Shown here: positions 1 to 7,609 of the stretch, in pieces | Layout: every line of letters begins with the position of its first letter | Numbering within the stretch: the first letter of the stretch is position 1 | Source of the DNA: an uncultured cyanobacterium | Lineage (GTDB): Bacteria > Cyanobacteriota > Cyanobacteriia > Phormidesmidales > Phormidesmidaceae | Reading direction: 5' to 3' | Length of the DNA: 19,397 nucleotides | Assembly (NCBI GenBank): GCA_938029995.1 | Contig: CALHGI010000406.1 | Span: 1 to 19,397 of the forward strand | Made by a program: the position numbers and the translations under genes | Notes under the pieces: generated by a model | What the model was told of the DNA's origin: nothing | Seen by the model: only the letters and a program-made list of their open reading frames with translations | Database searches by the model: none

Positions 1-1985
1 ACAATATCCCGTTCCAGCTGAGCGTAAAACGACTCTGCATCTATCGTATCCTGAACGTCCTGATCCCTTGTTTCAGCATCCTCGCCAATGGCCCAGCCAT
101 TGAGGTGGGGCTTATAACCTTCACACCACCAGCCATCTAACACACTAAAGTTGATGCCACCGTTCAAGGCCACCTTCTGGCCGCTGGTGCCCGAGGCCTC
201 TAGGGGACGGCGGGGGGTATTTAACCACAGGTCAATGCCCTGGACCATCAGTTTAGCCGTGTACATGTCGTAGTCTTCAATAAATGCAATACGGTCCCGC
301 AGGTCTGGATGACAGCTCCATTCCATAATCCGCTGGATAATCTGCTTGCCCACGGTATCGTTGGGCCGCGCTTTCCCCGCCAAGATCAGCTGTACCGGCC
401 GCTTCTGATTGGAAAAAATGCGGGTCAGTCGGCTGAGATCGCGAAAGATTAGGTCGCTACGCTTATAGTCGCTAAAACGTCGGGCAAACCCCAGGGTCAG
501 TACCTTCGGGTCCAACAGTCGCTCCACCGCATTGATGTCGTCCGAGCATTCCTTCCGTTCCTGCCGGGCCTTTAGCACCCGATCACGGGTATAGGCAATC
601 AAACGCGCCTTCAAAATCTGATGTCGCTGCCACAGCCGCTCATCGGGGATATGCTCAATTTTGCTCCAAATATCACCATCGGTGATGCGTTCAGCCCAAT
701 GTTTACCCAAATAATCTTGGAACAGATCTTCTAATAGGGGGGCAATCCAACTACGGGAATGGATGCCATTGGTAATATGGCCAATGGCCTGTTTTTTCTC
801 CGACCGCTCAGCATAGAGGTTGTGCCAGAGCTGACGGGATACCTCGCCATGGCGCTTGCTCACCGCATTGGCCGACCGGGTTAGCTGCAGGGCTAGGGCC
901 GTCATACTAAACACGTCAGGGTTAGAGGACTGGGCCCCCAGGGCAAAAAATTCAGCACGGTCTAGCCCTAACCGAGGCCAGTAGTCAGCAAAGTAGTCAT
1001 CCATCATGGCCAATGAAAACACCTGCCCCGTCGGCACCGGGGTGTGGGTGGTAAATAGGGTGAGATCGCACACATAGGGGGTCACATCCGCCAGGGTGCC
1101 GCCCATTTGATCCATCTCAAACCGAGCCAGCTCTAGTAGGGCGAAAGCCGCATGGACATCGTTGAGATGGTAAATCGAAGGCTCAATGCCCAGGGCCTGA
1201 AGCATGCGCACGCCGCCAATGCCCAACAGAATTTCCTGGGCCAGCTGCTGATCCTGATCGCCGCTATATAGCTGGGCCGTAATTTTCTGATCCTTCACAT
1301 CATTTTCAATGATGTCCGTATCCAGCAAATACAACAGGCTGCGCCCCACCTGTACCTGCCAGACCTGGGCTTTCACCATCCGCTGACGAATCGTCACCCG
1401 AATCTTCAGACGCTGGCCATGCTCGTTACATACCGGAATCAGGGGGAGGTTCTCAAAGTTATTGTCCCTGTAGTGCGCTTCTTGCCAGCCGCTACGATTC
1501 AGCCGTTGGGAGAAATATCCCTGCTGGTATAGCAGCCCCACCCCCACCATGGGCAACCCTAAATCCGAGGCCGACTTCAGGTGATCGCCTGCCAAGATCC
1601 CAAGGCCGCCACAGTACAGCGGCAGTGACTCATGAATGCCATACTCCACACAAAAGTACGCCACTGGATTGTCGATGGTAATGCTTGGCGCAGCCTTTTC
1701 GGCCCAAGTGTGGTCTCGATGGAGGTAGGTCTGAAATTCGGTCGATAGGTTTTGCAACCGTTTGAGGTAATTGGGATCCTCGGCCAGCTGCCACAGCCGC
1801 TCTGGGGTAATGGCCTGCATCAATGCCACCGGATTATGCTGACAGTCTTGCCATAGGTCGGGGGCCAATACCCGAAATAACGATCCTCGTTCCGATGTCC
1901 AGCTCCACCAGTAGTTATAAATAAACTGACTCAGGGGCTTGAGCGGAGGGGGTAGCTTGGCACTAAAGGAGCGACGAAGATTCAT
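1..1985 (-). CDS. glgP: alpha-glucan (glycogen/maltodextrin) phosphorylase, 3' end beyond the window
   Basis: Open frame of 661 codons without a stop, running off the left edge. The enzyme releases glucose-1-phosphate from glycogen or maltodextrin using phosphate and pyridoxal phosphate (PLP), in the cytosol. The order of motifs is that of the long, bacterial/archaeal-type alpha-glucan phosphorylases: an N-terminal NYWWSW segment near residue 27, EYGIHESLPLYCGGLG-like glycine-rich motif near residues 115-130, HLNDVHAA, FTTHTPVPTG, HITNGIHSRSW, and the PLP-site segment RRPLEASGTSG followed by Q and K604, which should carry the cofactor. Most relatives I recall have Met where this protein has Gln just before the lysine. 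The ATG at 1985 is preceded by GGAAG at a suitable distance. It diverges from avtA across 207 bp. Family assignment is secure; preference for glycogen or maltodextrin cannot be read here. Confidence 0.93.
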   Translation of the reverse strand, partial: MNLRRSFSAKLPPPLKPLSQFIYNYWWSWTSERGSLFRVLAPDLWQDCQHNPVALMQAITPERLWQLAEDPNYLKRLQNLSTEFQTYLHRDHTWAEKAAPSITIDNPVAYFCVEYGIHESLPLYCGGLGILAGDHLKSASDLGLPMVGVGLLYQQGYFSQRLNRSGWQEAHYRDNNFENLPLIPVCNEHGQRLKIRVTIRQRMVKAQVWQVQVGRSLLYLLDTDIIENDVKDQKITAQLYSGDQDQQLAQEILLGIGGVRMLQALGIEPSIYHLNDVHAAFALLELARFEMDQMGGTLADVTPYVCDLTLFTTHTPVPTGQVFSLAMMDDYFADYWPRLGLDRAEFFALGAQSSNPDVFSMTALALQLTRSANAVSKRHGEVSRQLWHNLYAERSEKKQAIGHITNGIHSRSWIAPLLEDLFQDYLGKHWAERITDGDIWSKIEHIPDERLWQRHQILKARLIAYTRDRVLKARQERKECSDDINAVERLLDPKVLTLGFARRFSDYKRSDLIFRDLSRLTRIFSNQKRPVQLILAGKARPNDTVGKQIIQRIMEWSCHPDLRDRIAFIEDYDMYTAKLMVQGIDLWLNTPRRPLEASGTSGQKVALNGGINFSVLDGWWCEGYKPHLNGWAIGEDAETRDQDVQDTIDAESFYAQLERDI

Positions 1986-2192
1986 GGGTCTTCCAAAAAA
2001 GTGTGGGGATGGATAACAGAAGCATAGGCAATCGTGCCAAAAATTCGCACAGCCGCCGCAAAAGTTAGCGATTAGGCCCGGTGAAAGGCTGCGGTATAGT
2101 AAACCAGTCTTAAAACTTAGTTCTGCAATGGATAGGGCCCATCGTTAAGCTCCCATTGAGCAGTTTAAGTTAGTCCCATAGGACCTTGTTCC
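1986..2192. promoter_or_regulatory. divergent promoter region between glgP and avtA
   Basis: 207 bp between two divergent genes must hold both promoters. TATAGT at 2095-2100 on the plus strand is a plausible -10 element for avtA, but I see no convincing -35 box, and no recognisable NtcA-type site. AGGA at about 2180 is a weak, rather distant ribosome binding site for avtA. Confidence 0.4.
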
Positions 2193-3461
2193 ATGGCTCC
2201 AGCCCTTACCCAATTTGGTCAACAAATGTCCCACCTCACAGGGGTGCGGGCAATCATGAAAGATATCATCGAAACCCTACAGTCGGGGCAGTCTGTAGAC
2301 TTTATTAACCTAAGCGCAGGGAATCCGGTGATTTTGCCAGAGGTGGAGCAGTTGTGGCGTGACTGTACTGCTGATCTGCTGGCCAGCTCAGACTATGGCG
2401 AGGTGGTGTGCCGCTATGGCTCTAGCCGAGGCTATGAACCGTTGATTGAAGCCATTGTGGCCGACTTTAATCAGCGCTATGGCCTGAGTCTCCAGTCTGA
2501 AAATATTTTGATCACTCCCGGCAGCCAGTCCCTCTACTTTTTGGCTGCCAATGCCTTTGGTGGGTACACCACCGAAGGCCAGCTCAAGGAAATTATTTTA
2601 CCCCTGAGCCCCGACTACACGGGCTATGGCGGGGTGTCCCTTTATCCTGAGGCGGTGCGGGCCTATCGGCCCACCCTCGAAGTGGATGGGGCCGCCCATC
2701 GATTTAAGTACCGACCGGACTTTAGCCAGCTCACCATCACCGAGCAAACCGGCTTTGTCCTATTTTCGCGGCCCTGTAACCCCACGGGGAATGTGCTGAC
2801 GGATACGGAGGTAAAACGCATTGCCGGTCTGGCTGCTAACGTTCCTGTTTTTATTGATTCGGCCTATGCCCCGCCGTTTCCGGCCCTCAACTTTACAGAG
2901 ATGACGCCTGTGTTGGCCCCCAATGTGGTCCATGGCATTAGCCTGTCAAAGGCGGGACTGCCGGGGGAGCGGGTGGGGATTGCCATGGGGGATGCGGCCA
3001 CCATCCGGGTGTTGGAGTCTTTTCAGACCAATCTGTGTATTCACTCTTCCCGCTATGGTCAGGCTATTGCAGCCAAGGCCATTGCCTCTGGGGCCTTGGC
3101 TGATATTGCTAAAACCGTGATTCGGCCCCACTACCAGCAAAAATTTGCGGTGATCGAAGCCACCCTGGATGAAGCCATGCCCGATGTGCCCTGGTATTTG
3201 CACCGGGCCGAAGGCTCAATTTTTGCTTGGCTCTGGCTCCAAGATTTACCCATGGATGATCAAACTTTTTACCAAGCCCTGAAGCAGTATGGGGTGATCA
3301 TTGTCCCCGGCAGTCCATTTTTCCCTGGCCTGCGGGATGACTGGGACCATAAACATCAGTGCTTTAGGATAAGCCTGACGGATACGGCGGAGCGAATTGC
3401 GATCGCAGTGCGCCGTCTAGCCACCTTAACTGAAAAGGTTTATCGCCAGGGTGAGCACTAG
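2193..3461 (+). CDS. avtA: valine-pyruvate transaminase (PLP aminotransferase class I/II)
   Basis: 422 aa, close to the 417 aa of E. coli AvtA, and collinear with it as I recall that sequence from start to end. AvtA moves amino groups between valine, alanine and the matching 2-oxoacids. Visible motifs: SAGNP near 41-45, the PGSQS cofactor-phosphate segment at 109-113, SRPCNPTGN at 192-200, FIDSAYAPPFP with D222 and Y225 for the pyridine ring and O3', and SLSKAGLPGERVG with K253 as the Schiff-base lysine. The C-terminal HQCFRIS supplies the arginine that normally binds the substrate carboxylate. It starts at ATG 2193 and is followed after 45 bp by rimM on the same strand, so the two may be co-transcribed. 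The exact amino-donor range is inferred from the family only. Confidence 0.88.
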   Translation: MAPALTQFGQQMSHLTGVRAIMKDIIETLQSGQSVDFINLSAGNPVILPEVEQLWRDCTADLLASSDYGEVVCRYGSSRGYEPLIEAIVADFNQRYGLSLQSENILITPGSQSLYFLAANAFGGYTTEGQLKEIILPLSPDYTGYGGVSLYPEAVRAYRPTLEVDGAAHRFKYRPDFSQLTITEQTGFVLFSRPCNPTGNVLTDTEVKRIAGLAANVPVFIDSAYAPPFPALNFTEMTPVLAPNVVHGISLSKAGLPGERVGIAMGDAATIRVLESFQTNLCIHSSRYGQAIAAKAIASGALADIAKTVIRPHYQQKFAVIEATLDEAMPDVPWYLHRAEGSIFAWLWLQDLPMDDQTFYQALKQYGVIIVPGSPFFPGLRDDWDHKHQCFRISLTDTAERIAIAVRRLATLTEKVYRQGEH

Positions 3462-3506
3462 CCGGGCCATAATCGTCTTCTGTCCCCTGTCCTTTACGCG
3501 TCCCCC

Positions 3507-4079
3507 ATGCCTTCCTCCCCCACTCCCCCACCCGAATGGTTGCCCATCGGTCGCATCGTCGGACCCCACGGACTGAAGGGTGAAGTTCGCGTCTATCCTG
3601 ATAGTGATTTTCCAGAACGCTTTGAACAGCCTGGGGAACGCTGGCTACTTAAGCCCGGTGCGGCCACCCCCACTGCCATCAAGCTCATCAAGGGACGATT
3701 TCAAGAGGGTAAGGGGCTATATATTCTCCAACTAGCTGGCGTCAACCATCGTGACCAGGCAGAAGCCCTGCGGGATGCCCAGTTGCTAGTGGCCGCTGAC
3801 GATCGCCTTCCCCTCGACCCCGGCGAATTTCATGTGGGCGATCTGATGGGACTGGCGGTTATTTTGCAGACCACAGGGGAGCAAATTGGTACGGTGAAAG
3901 ATGTGTATCGAGCGGGCAACGATTTACTGGAAGTGGCCCTGACACTGCAAACTCCAACGGGAACGAAACCAGAGCCACCCCGCACGGCACTGATTCCTTT
4001 TGTGGAAGCTATTGTGCCGGTGGTGGACCTCACCCAGGGACGGGTGGAAATTACCCCACCCGATGGGCTTATTGATTAG
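3507..4079 (+). CDS. rimM: ribosome maturation factor RimM
   Basis: 190 aa, a normal length. RimM binds ribosomal protein S19 in the 30S head and helps late processing of 16S rRNA. The N-terminal RimM domain begins with the signature [15 protein letters not shown] at 15-29. The C-terminal PRC-barrel domain spans about 107-183, with EFHVGDLMG, a [16 protein letters not shown] strand pair, and [14 protein letters not shown]. No clear Shine-Dalgarno precedes ATG 3507, which follows avtA by 45 bp, so translation may be helped by the upstream gene. The TAG stop (4077-4079) lies inside the left inverted repeat of the array at 4076-4258, and a second in-frame stop follows three codons later. Confidence 0.95.
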   Translation: MPSSPTPPPEWLPIGRIVGPHGLKGEVRVYPDSDFPERFEQPGERWLLKPGAATPTAIKLIKGRFQEGKGLYILQLAGVNHRDQAEALRDAQLLVAADDRLPLDPGEFHVGDLMGLAVILQTTGEQIGTVKDVYRAGNDLLEVALTLQTPTGTKPEPPRTALIPFVEAIVPVVDLTQGRVEITPPDGLID

Positions 4080-4258
4080 TTGATTGACTAAGGGCGACCC
4101 AGATTAAGGGCGGCCCAGGCTAAGGGGGCCAAGACTAAGGGGGGCCCAGATTAAGGGCGACCCAGATTAAGGGGGCCAAGACTAAGGGGGCCCCAGATTA
4201 AGGGCGGTATTAAGGGTGGCGAAGATTTAGGGGGTCTGTGACATTAGTCAATCACTAA
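4076..4258. repeat. array of 15-16 bp tandem repeats bounded by inverted repeats
   Basis: About nine units with consensus TAAGGGSGRCCCAGAY run from 4089 to 4226 (starts at 4089, 4105, 4121, 4136, 4152, 4168, 4183, 4199 and 4211). Most are 16 bp; units 3 and 6 are identical 15-mers, units 1 and 5 identical 16-mers, and the 4199 unit is shortened to 12 bp. A decayed tenth unit starts at 4227. The array is bracketed by inverted repeats: TTAGTTGATTGACTAA at 4076-4091 and TTAGTCAATCACTAA at 4244-4258, which match except for one inserted base. These arms contain the stop codons of rimM and of the convergent relic gene. TAA recurs with a 16-bp period, so all plus frames are closed. There is no T-tract, so it is not a standard terminator. 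Confidence 0.85.
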
Positions 4259-4735
4259 GCCTGCCAAACGGGCCTGGCTCGTGAGCAACAGCCGCATTCG
4301 CTCTAGGGTTTTGCGATCGTTAATCTGCTGTTCTTGGTAGCCCCGCTGCCACACAGGGGCCCCCGGCAATCCCCTCACCAGGTTAATGCGCTTGGCCGCC
4401 GCCGCTTTAAACCCCGCCACTAGTGACGAGAGGGCACGGGGTTTGGGGGGGCTTTGATATAAACCATAGGTGGATGAGGGTTGGCCATTGTCCACCACAG
4501 CCACTAAGGCTCTGATGCCGTTGGGCACAACTGTCCACTGGCCTAGCTCAATGTCACGCGGATGGGTTGTGGCTATATGTCTCCATTCATCTGCAGCTAT
4601 TTGCCCTGAGGGGTTAAGCTGCATATTTTCGTCGAGTATTTCTCCAAATAAATACTCTTCCTGATGGGTTAATAGATGAACGTGGTAAACCCTAGTGCTG
4701 GGTTTGGATAGTCCCAACTGAAATGTACTAGCCAA
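4244..4735 (-). CDS. catalytically inactive relic of the REP-associated/IS200-like (Y1) transposase family
   Basis: 163 aa. The fold signature of the Y1/RAYT transposase-like family is clear: a first strand RVYHVHLL at 15-22, EEYLFGEILDENMQLNPSG at 26-44, ADEW at 48-51, the strand preceding the active site at 63-72, SLVAGFKAAAAKRIN at 104-118, and RGLPGAPVWQRGYQ at 121-134. In active relatives the PN is followed by His-hydrophobic-His; here residues 73-75 are G-I-R. The WQRNYYEH segment reads WQRGYQEQ, so the second tyrosine and the histidine are both glutamine. The protein should therefore be unable to cleave DNA, yet the frame is intact. Start is uncertain: TTG 4735 fits the length, but GGGAAGG directly abuts it; TTG at codon 7 is an alternative. 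It converges on rimM with the repeat array between them. Confidence 0.72.
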   Translation of the reverse strand: MASTFQLGLSKPSTRVYHVHLLTHQEEYLFGEILDENMQLNPSGQIAADEWRHIATTHPRDIELGQWTVVPNGIRALVAVVDNGQPSSTYGLYQSPPKPRALSSLVAGFKAAAAKRINLVRGLPGAPVWQRGYQEQQINDRKTLERMRLLLTSQARLAGLVID

Positions 4736-4746
4736 CCTTCCCTCAG

Positions 4747-4760
4747 TGCCTAATTAGGCA
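4747..4760. promoter_or_regulatory. 14-bp perfect palindrome upstream of the transposase-like relic
   Basis: TGCCTAATTAGGCA is a perfect dyad ending 12 bp before the proposed start at 4735. Position and symmetry fit an operator for a dimeric regulator, but no regulator or matching second site is visible in the window, so the role is inferred. Confidence 0.35.
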
Positions 4761-4827
4761 TTGCGTTGTCTTCCGTTGGTCTAGATTGCCCTAATGTCAG
4801 GATAAATTCTCGCTAGCGTATAACGTA

Positions 4828-4864
4828 AATGACCCCGCGTAGAGAAGGTCTACACGGGGTCATT
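4828..4864 (-). terminator. hairpin downstream of tRNA-Leu(CAA)
   Basis: Arms 4828-4843 and 4849-4864 pair over 16 bp with one C/A mismatch around a 5-nt loop; a one-base bulge would extend the stem by a few pairs. It lies 17 bp past the 3' end of tRNA-Leu(CAA) and probably ends the tRNA transcript. The T-run after it on the minus strand is short (ATTTACG), so termination rests mainly on the long stem. Confidence 0.6.
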
Positions 4865-4880
4865 ACACTTGTTCTATTAA

Positions 4881-4963
4881 TGGGCAGAGCGAGACTCGAA
4901 CTCGCACGACCAGAGGCCGCCACATTTTGAGTGTGGTGCGTCTACCAATTTCGCCATCCGCCC
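4881..4963 (-). tRNA. trnL-CAA: tRNA-Leu (anticodon CAA)
   Basis: 83 nt fold into a class II tRNA with a long variable arm. The acceptor strands are GGGCGGA and TCTGCCC with discriminator A at 4881. The D-loop has the usual TTGGTAGACGC. The anticodon arm is CCACA-CTCAAAA-TGTGG, giving anticodon CAA for codon UUG. The T-arm carries GTTCGAGTC. CCA is not encoded. The first 22 nt overlap the end of the upstream metallopeptidase gene, so its promoter either lies within that gene or it is cut from a joint transcript. Confidence 0.97.
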
Positions 4964-5808
4964 TTATTAGTAGAGTCACCATTATAATGGATGCCGCGCG
5001 TTTCTAGCAGCTTTTGATAATCCAACGTGCTATGCCATTGGGTAATTTCCTTCGCCCGCAGTACTGGCACGGGATGGGTCAATTCCTGGGTCCGAATTTG
5101 CTTCAGGAATGCGCCCAGCTGGTCATGGCTCAGATCTTCGTAATCATGAGCTTGGGACAGAAAAGCATCTAAGTTGAGTTGGGGGGAGAGGGTGGGGGAG
5201 CCCCCTGCTAGTTTCATGAGCACTGAGGCGACCACCCGATCATCTTGGCTGACCAATAGGGCGGCGCGATCGCAAGTAAACTCGGCACAACGTACCCACT
5301 CCATAATTTGGCTTTGCAAGTTTTGCGCCAACGCTGGCCCTAGGGGCAGCTGACTGGCCGCCAAGGCAATCAGATTAGCCAGGGTGAGATAGACGCCATG
5401 ATCGCATTTCAGGTGCCCCAGTTCGTGGCCAATCACCGCCTGCAGTTCTTGGGCATTGAGCAATTCAATTAATGAAGTATGCACCACAATAAACGGCTGC
5501 TTACCCCGCATGGCAAAGGTATAGGCATTGGGAACTGGATGTTGTTTCACATAGAGCTGTGGCGATTCCAGGTCTAACACCTGGCAGGCCTCCACCAGCA
5601 ACTGGTAGATCTCCGGTAGCTGATGGGGCCCCACTAAAACACTAGTGGCAATATTTTCCAAATAAAAAAATTGCTCCGCCGTAGGACGCAGCAATGTACG
5701 AATGGCCAATCCTAAACCGGGCAATTGCTTGAGCGATTCAGTGGCTTTTAAATCTAGGGGATGGCGGAAATGGTTAGCCCGTAACCCAGTCAAAACAGAC
5801 TTTTCCAC
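4942..5808 (-). CDS. M48-family zinc metallopeptidase
   Basis: 288 aa. The zinc-binding HELGH motif is at 128-132 (VIGHELGHLKCDH) and the third ligand is E176 in RCAEFTCDRAAL, the arrangement of M48 peptidases (HtpX/Oma1/Ste24 superfamily). Long cyanobacterial members of this length are common; substrate is unknown. The segments after the motif (140-160) are hydrophobic but short for certain membrane spans. The frame begins at GTG 5808; the ATG at 5810 is in another frame. GGGGGA lies about 10 bp upstream of the GTG. The stop codon TAG is inside the D-loop of tRNA-Leu(CAA), so the last residues (GGWRN, W) are read from tRNA sequence. It follows murA on the same strand after 95 bp. Confidence 0.88.
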   Translation of the reverse strand: MEKSVLTGLRANHFRHPLDLKATESLKQLPGLGLAIRTLLRPTAEQFFYLENIATSVLVGPHQLPEIYQLLVEACQVLDLESPQLYVKQHPVPNAYTFAMRGKQPFIVVHTSLIELLNAQELQAVIGHELGHLKCDHGVYLTLANLIALAASQLPLGPALAQNLQSQIMEWVRCAEFTCDRAALLVSQDDRVVASVLMKLAGGSPTLSPQLNLDAFLSQAHDYEDLSHDQLGAFLKQIRTQELTHPVPVLRAKEITQWHSTLDYQKLLETRGIHYNGDSTNKGGWRNW

Positions 5809-5903
5809 ATCCCATCCCCCTTACTAATGACCTTGCCTTGCTCAATACTGGCACCTAGGTTCCGGTATTGATTAGGGCTAGCTACTAGTGTAACGGGCCA
5901 GGT

Positions 5904-7283
5904 CTAAACCACAACGGACTGTTGCGTTGAGCTATCTGCTGGAGCTTGGCCCTCATGGACACGCCGTAGCTTGGCACCTACGGCAGCCAGCTTCGCCTCA
6001 ATGTTTTCATAGCCCCGATCTAAATGGTGGAGACCATGGAGGGTGGTTTTGCCTTCAGCCGCTAGGCCAGCGACCAATAGGGCTGCTGCCGCCCTCAGGT
6101 CAGTACCCGTCACCGGAGCCCCCGACAACATGGGGACACCTCGAATAACCGCAGCGTTACCCGTTAAACGGATGTCCGCCCCCATGCGATTAAACTCGGC
6201 CACATGCTGCAAGCGATTTTCAAAGACCGTTTCCGTGATGACGCTATTGCCTTCCGCTAGGGTGGTCAGGGCCATAAACTGGGCCTGCATATCCGTGGGA
6301 AACCCTGGGTGGGGGCGAGTTTCAATCTCAATGGGTAAAATTCGTTCACCGGGCACAATGCGTGCTCGGTTATGGCCTTCCATTTCAACCTTGGTGCCCG
6401 CTTCAGCCAGCTTGGCAATGATCGGGGTCAGGTGTTCTGGAATGATCGGAGAAAGGCTGATGGGGGACTTGGTCATGGCCCCAGCCAACATAAAGGTACC
6501 GGCTTCAATACGGTCTGGAATAATGCCGTAGTCGGTTGAATGTAGACTCGGCACACCCGCGATGGTGATGGTATTCGTCCCAGCGCCGCGAATGCGGGCA
6601 CCCATGGCTCGGCAGAAGTTGGCTAAGTCTAATACTTCTGGTTCCTGGGCAGCATTTTCAATGATTGTTTCACCCTCAGCCAGGGTGGCAGCCATCATCA
6701 GGGTCTCAGTGGCCCCAACGCTAGGATAGTCCAGATAAATTTTGCCACCCTTGAGGCGATTTCGGCTGCCGGGGACGTAGGCATGGACAATGCCGTGGTC
6801 CATATGAACTTCGGCACCTAAGGCCTGCAGACCCCTAATGTGTAGCGCAACGGGGCGCGCACCAATGGCACAGCCGCCGGGCAGAGGAATGCGTGCCACC
6901 CCCAGACGAGCCAGCAGGGGGCCAATCACAAAGAAGCTTGCCCGCAGTTGGCTAACAATTTCGTAGGGAGCGCGGGAATGGTTGATGGAGCTGGCATCCA
7001 CATCCAGGGTATTGCCATTGTGGGTTACTTTCACGCCTAGGGCTGTGAGCACCTCAGCCATGCGGCCAATGTCTACCAAATTAGGAATATTGCGAATTCG
7101 GCAATCCTGGGAGCACAGGATGGTGCCAGCCATGACGACCAGTGCGGAGTTCTTGGCCCCGCTGACGGGGATGTGGCCACTGAGGGGTTGCTTTCCCCAG
7201 ATTTCTATCACAGGTGCGGATTCGCTGGAGGAGCGTTGATCAGCCTTAGAAGAGGTGTTGATGATAATGTCCTCCGAATTCAA
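5904..7283 (-). CDS. murA: UDP-N-acetylglucosamine 1-carboxyvinyltransferase MurA
   Basis: 459 aa; first committed step of peptidoglycan synthesis, adding enolpyruvate from PEP to UDP-GlcNAc in the cytosol. SGAKNSAL at 41-48 holds the conserved Lys-Asn pair (K44, N45), RAS at 114-116 a substrate-binding arginine, and [11 protein letters not shown] at 135-145 the catalytic C138, so it should be fosfomycin-sensitive in principle. [12 protein letters not shown] and [15 protein letters not shown] complete the two-lobed fold. The first ~25 residues are a low-complexity extension. The longest frame starts at TTG 7283, with no ribosome binding site ahead of it; a strong GGAGGA (about 7270-7275) lies just inside the frame, before ATT/ATC codons. 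GTG at codon 25 is another option. The true start is open. Confidence 0.95.
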   Translation of the reverse strand: MNSEDIIINTSSKADQRSSSESAPVIEIWGKQPLSGHIPVSGAKNSALVVMAGTILCSQDCRIRNIPNLVDIGRMAEVLTALGVKVTHNGNTLDVDASSINHSRAPYEIVSQLRASFFVIGPLLARLGVARIPLPGGCAIGARPVALHIRGLQALGAEVHMDHGIVHAYVPGSRNRLKGGKIYLDYPSVGATETLMMAATLAEGETIIENAAQEPEVLDLANFCRAMGARIRGAGTNTITIAGVPSLHSTDYGIIPDRIEAGTFMLAGAMTKSPISLSPIIPEHLTPIIAKLAEAGTKVEMEGHNRARIVPGERILPIEIETRPHPGFPTDMQAQFMALTTLAEGNSVITETVFENRLQHVAEFNRMGADIRLTGNAAVIRGVPMLSGAPVTGTDLRAAAALLVAGLAAEGKTTLHGLHHLDRGYENIEAKLAAVGAKLRRVHEGQAPADSSTQQSVVV

Positions 7284-7311
7284 TAAAGTAAGACTCAGCC
7301 AAACAAGAACA

Positions 7312-7346
7312 CAATATTGATGCGTTAACGCATTTTGTCAATATTG
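7312..7346. promoter_or_regulatory. nested palindrome upstream of murA
   Basis: CAATATTGA at 7312-7320 and its inverted copy TCAATATTG at 7338-7346 flank the perfect palindrome TGCGTTAACGCA at 7321-7332. The structure lies 29-63 bp before the TTG start of murA, where an operator or a 5'-leader hairpin would be expected. No regulator is identified. Confidence 0.5.
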
Positions 7347-7525
7347 GTGATGATTCTACCTGAAACTATTGGTTTGTTAAGTCATCTTAATATTCTTTAG
7401 CCCCTTCTCCGATACCGTTATCTTGCTGATTCTTGAAAACTTTGAATTTCCTATGAAAATTAGGGATTGACGAATCGGCCTGATTGCTAGACGATCAGAA
7501 ATCACGGCTGCATGTGCAGCTTAGA

Positions 7526-7609
7526 GCGGAACTGGCGGAATTGGTAGACGCGCTAGATTCAGGTTCTAGTGTTCGCAAGGACTTCCGGGTTCAAGTCCCG
7601 GGTTCCGCA
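7526..7609 (+). tRNA. trnL-CAG: tRNA-Leu (anticodon CAG)
   Basis: 84 nt, class II. Acceptor strands GCGGAAC (7526-7532) and GTTCCGC (7602-7608), discriminator A at 7609. The D-loop contains TTGGTAGACGC, the anticodon arm CTAGA-TTCAGGT-TCTAG gives CAG for codon CUG, and the T-arm has GGGTTCAAGTCCC. A small GCTGCA-TG-TGCAGC dyad at 7507-7520 lies directly upstream. Confidence 0.97.

Noticed and set aside
4089..4226. CRISPR array
   Set aside because: Units are 15-16 bp and abut each other with no unique spacers, and no cas gene is present.
4089..4226. G-quadruplex cluster
   Set aside because: The G-runs recur every ~16 bp, so the loops are too long for an ordinary quadruplex.
4881..4963. tRNA as integration site of a genomic island
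   Set aside because: No integrase, and no direct repeat of the tRNA 3' end is seen nearby; the neighbouring genes are housekeeping genes.
6043..6531. 162-codon plus-strand frame opposite murA
   Set aside because: It is antisense to the conserved core of MurA and has no domain or ribosome binding site; GC-rich coding DNA often leaves such frames open.
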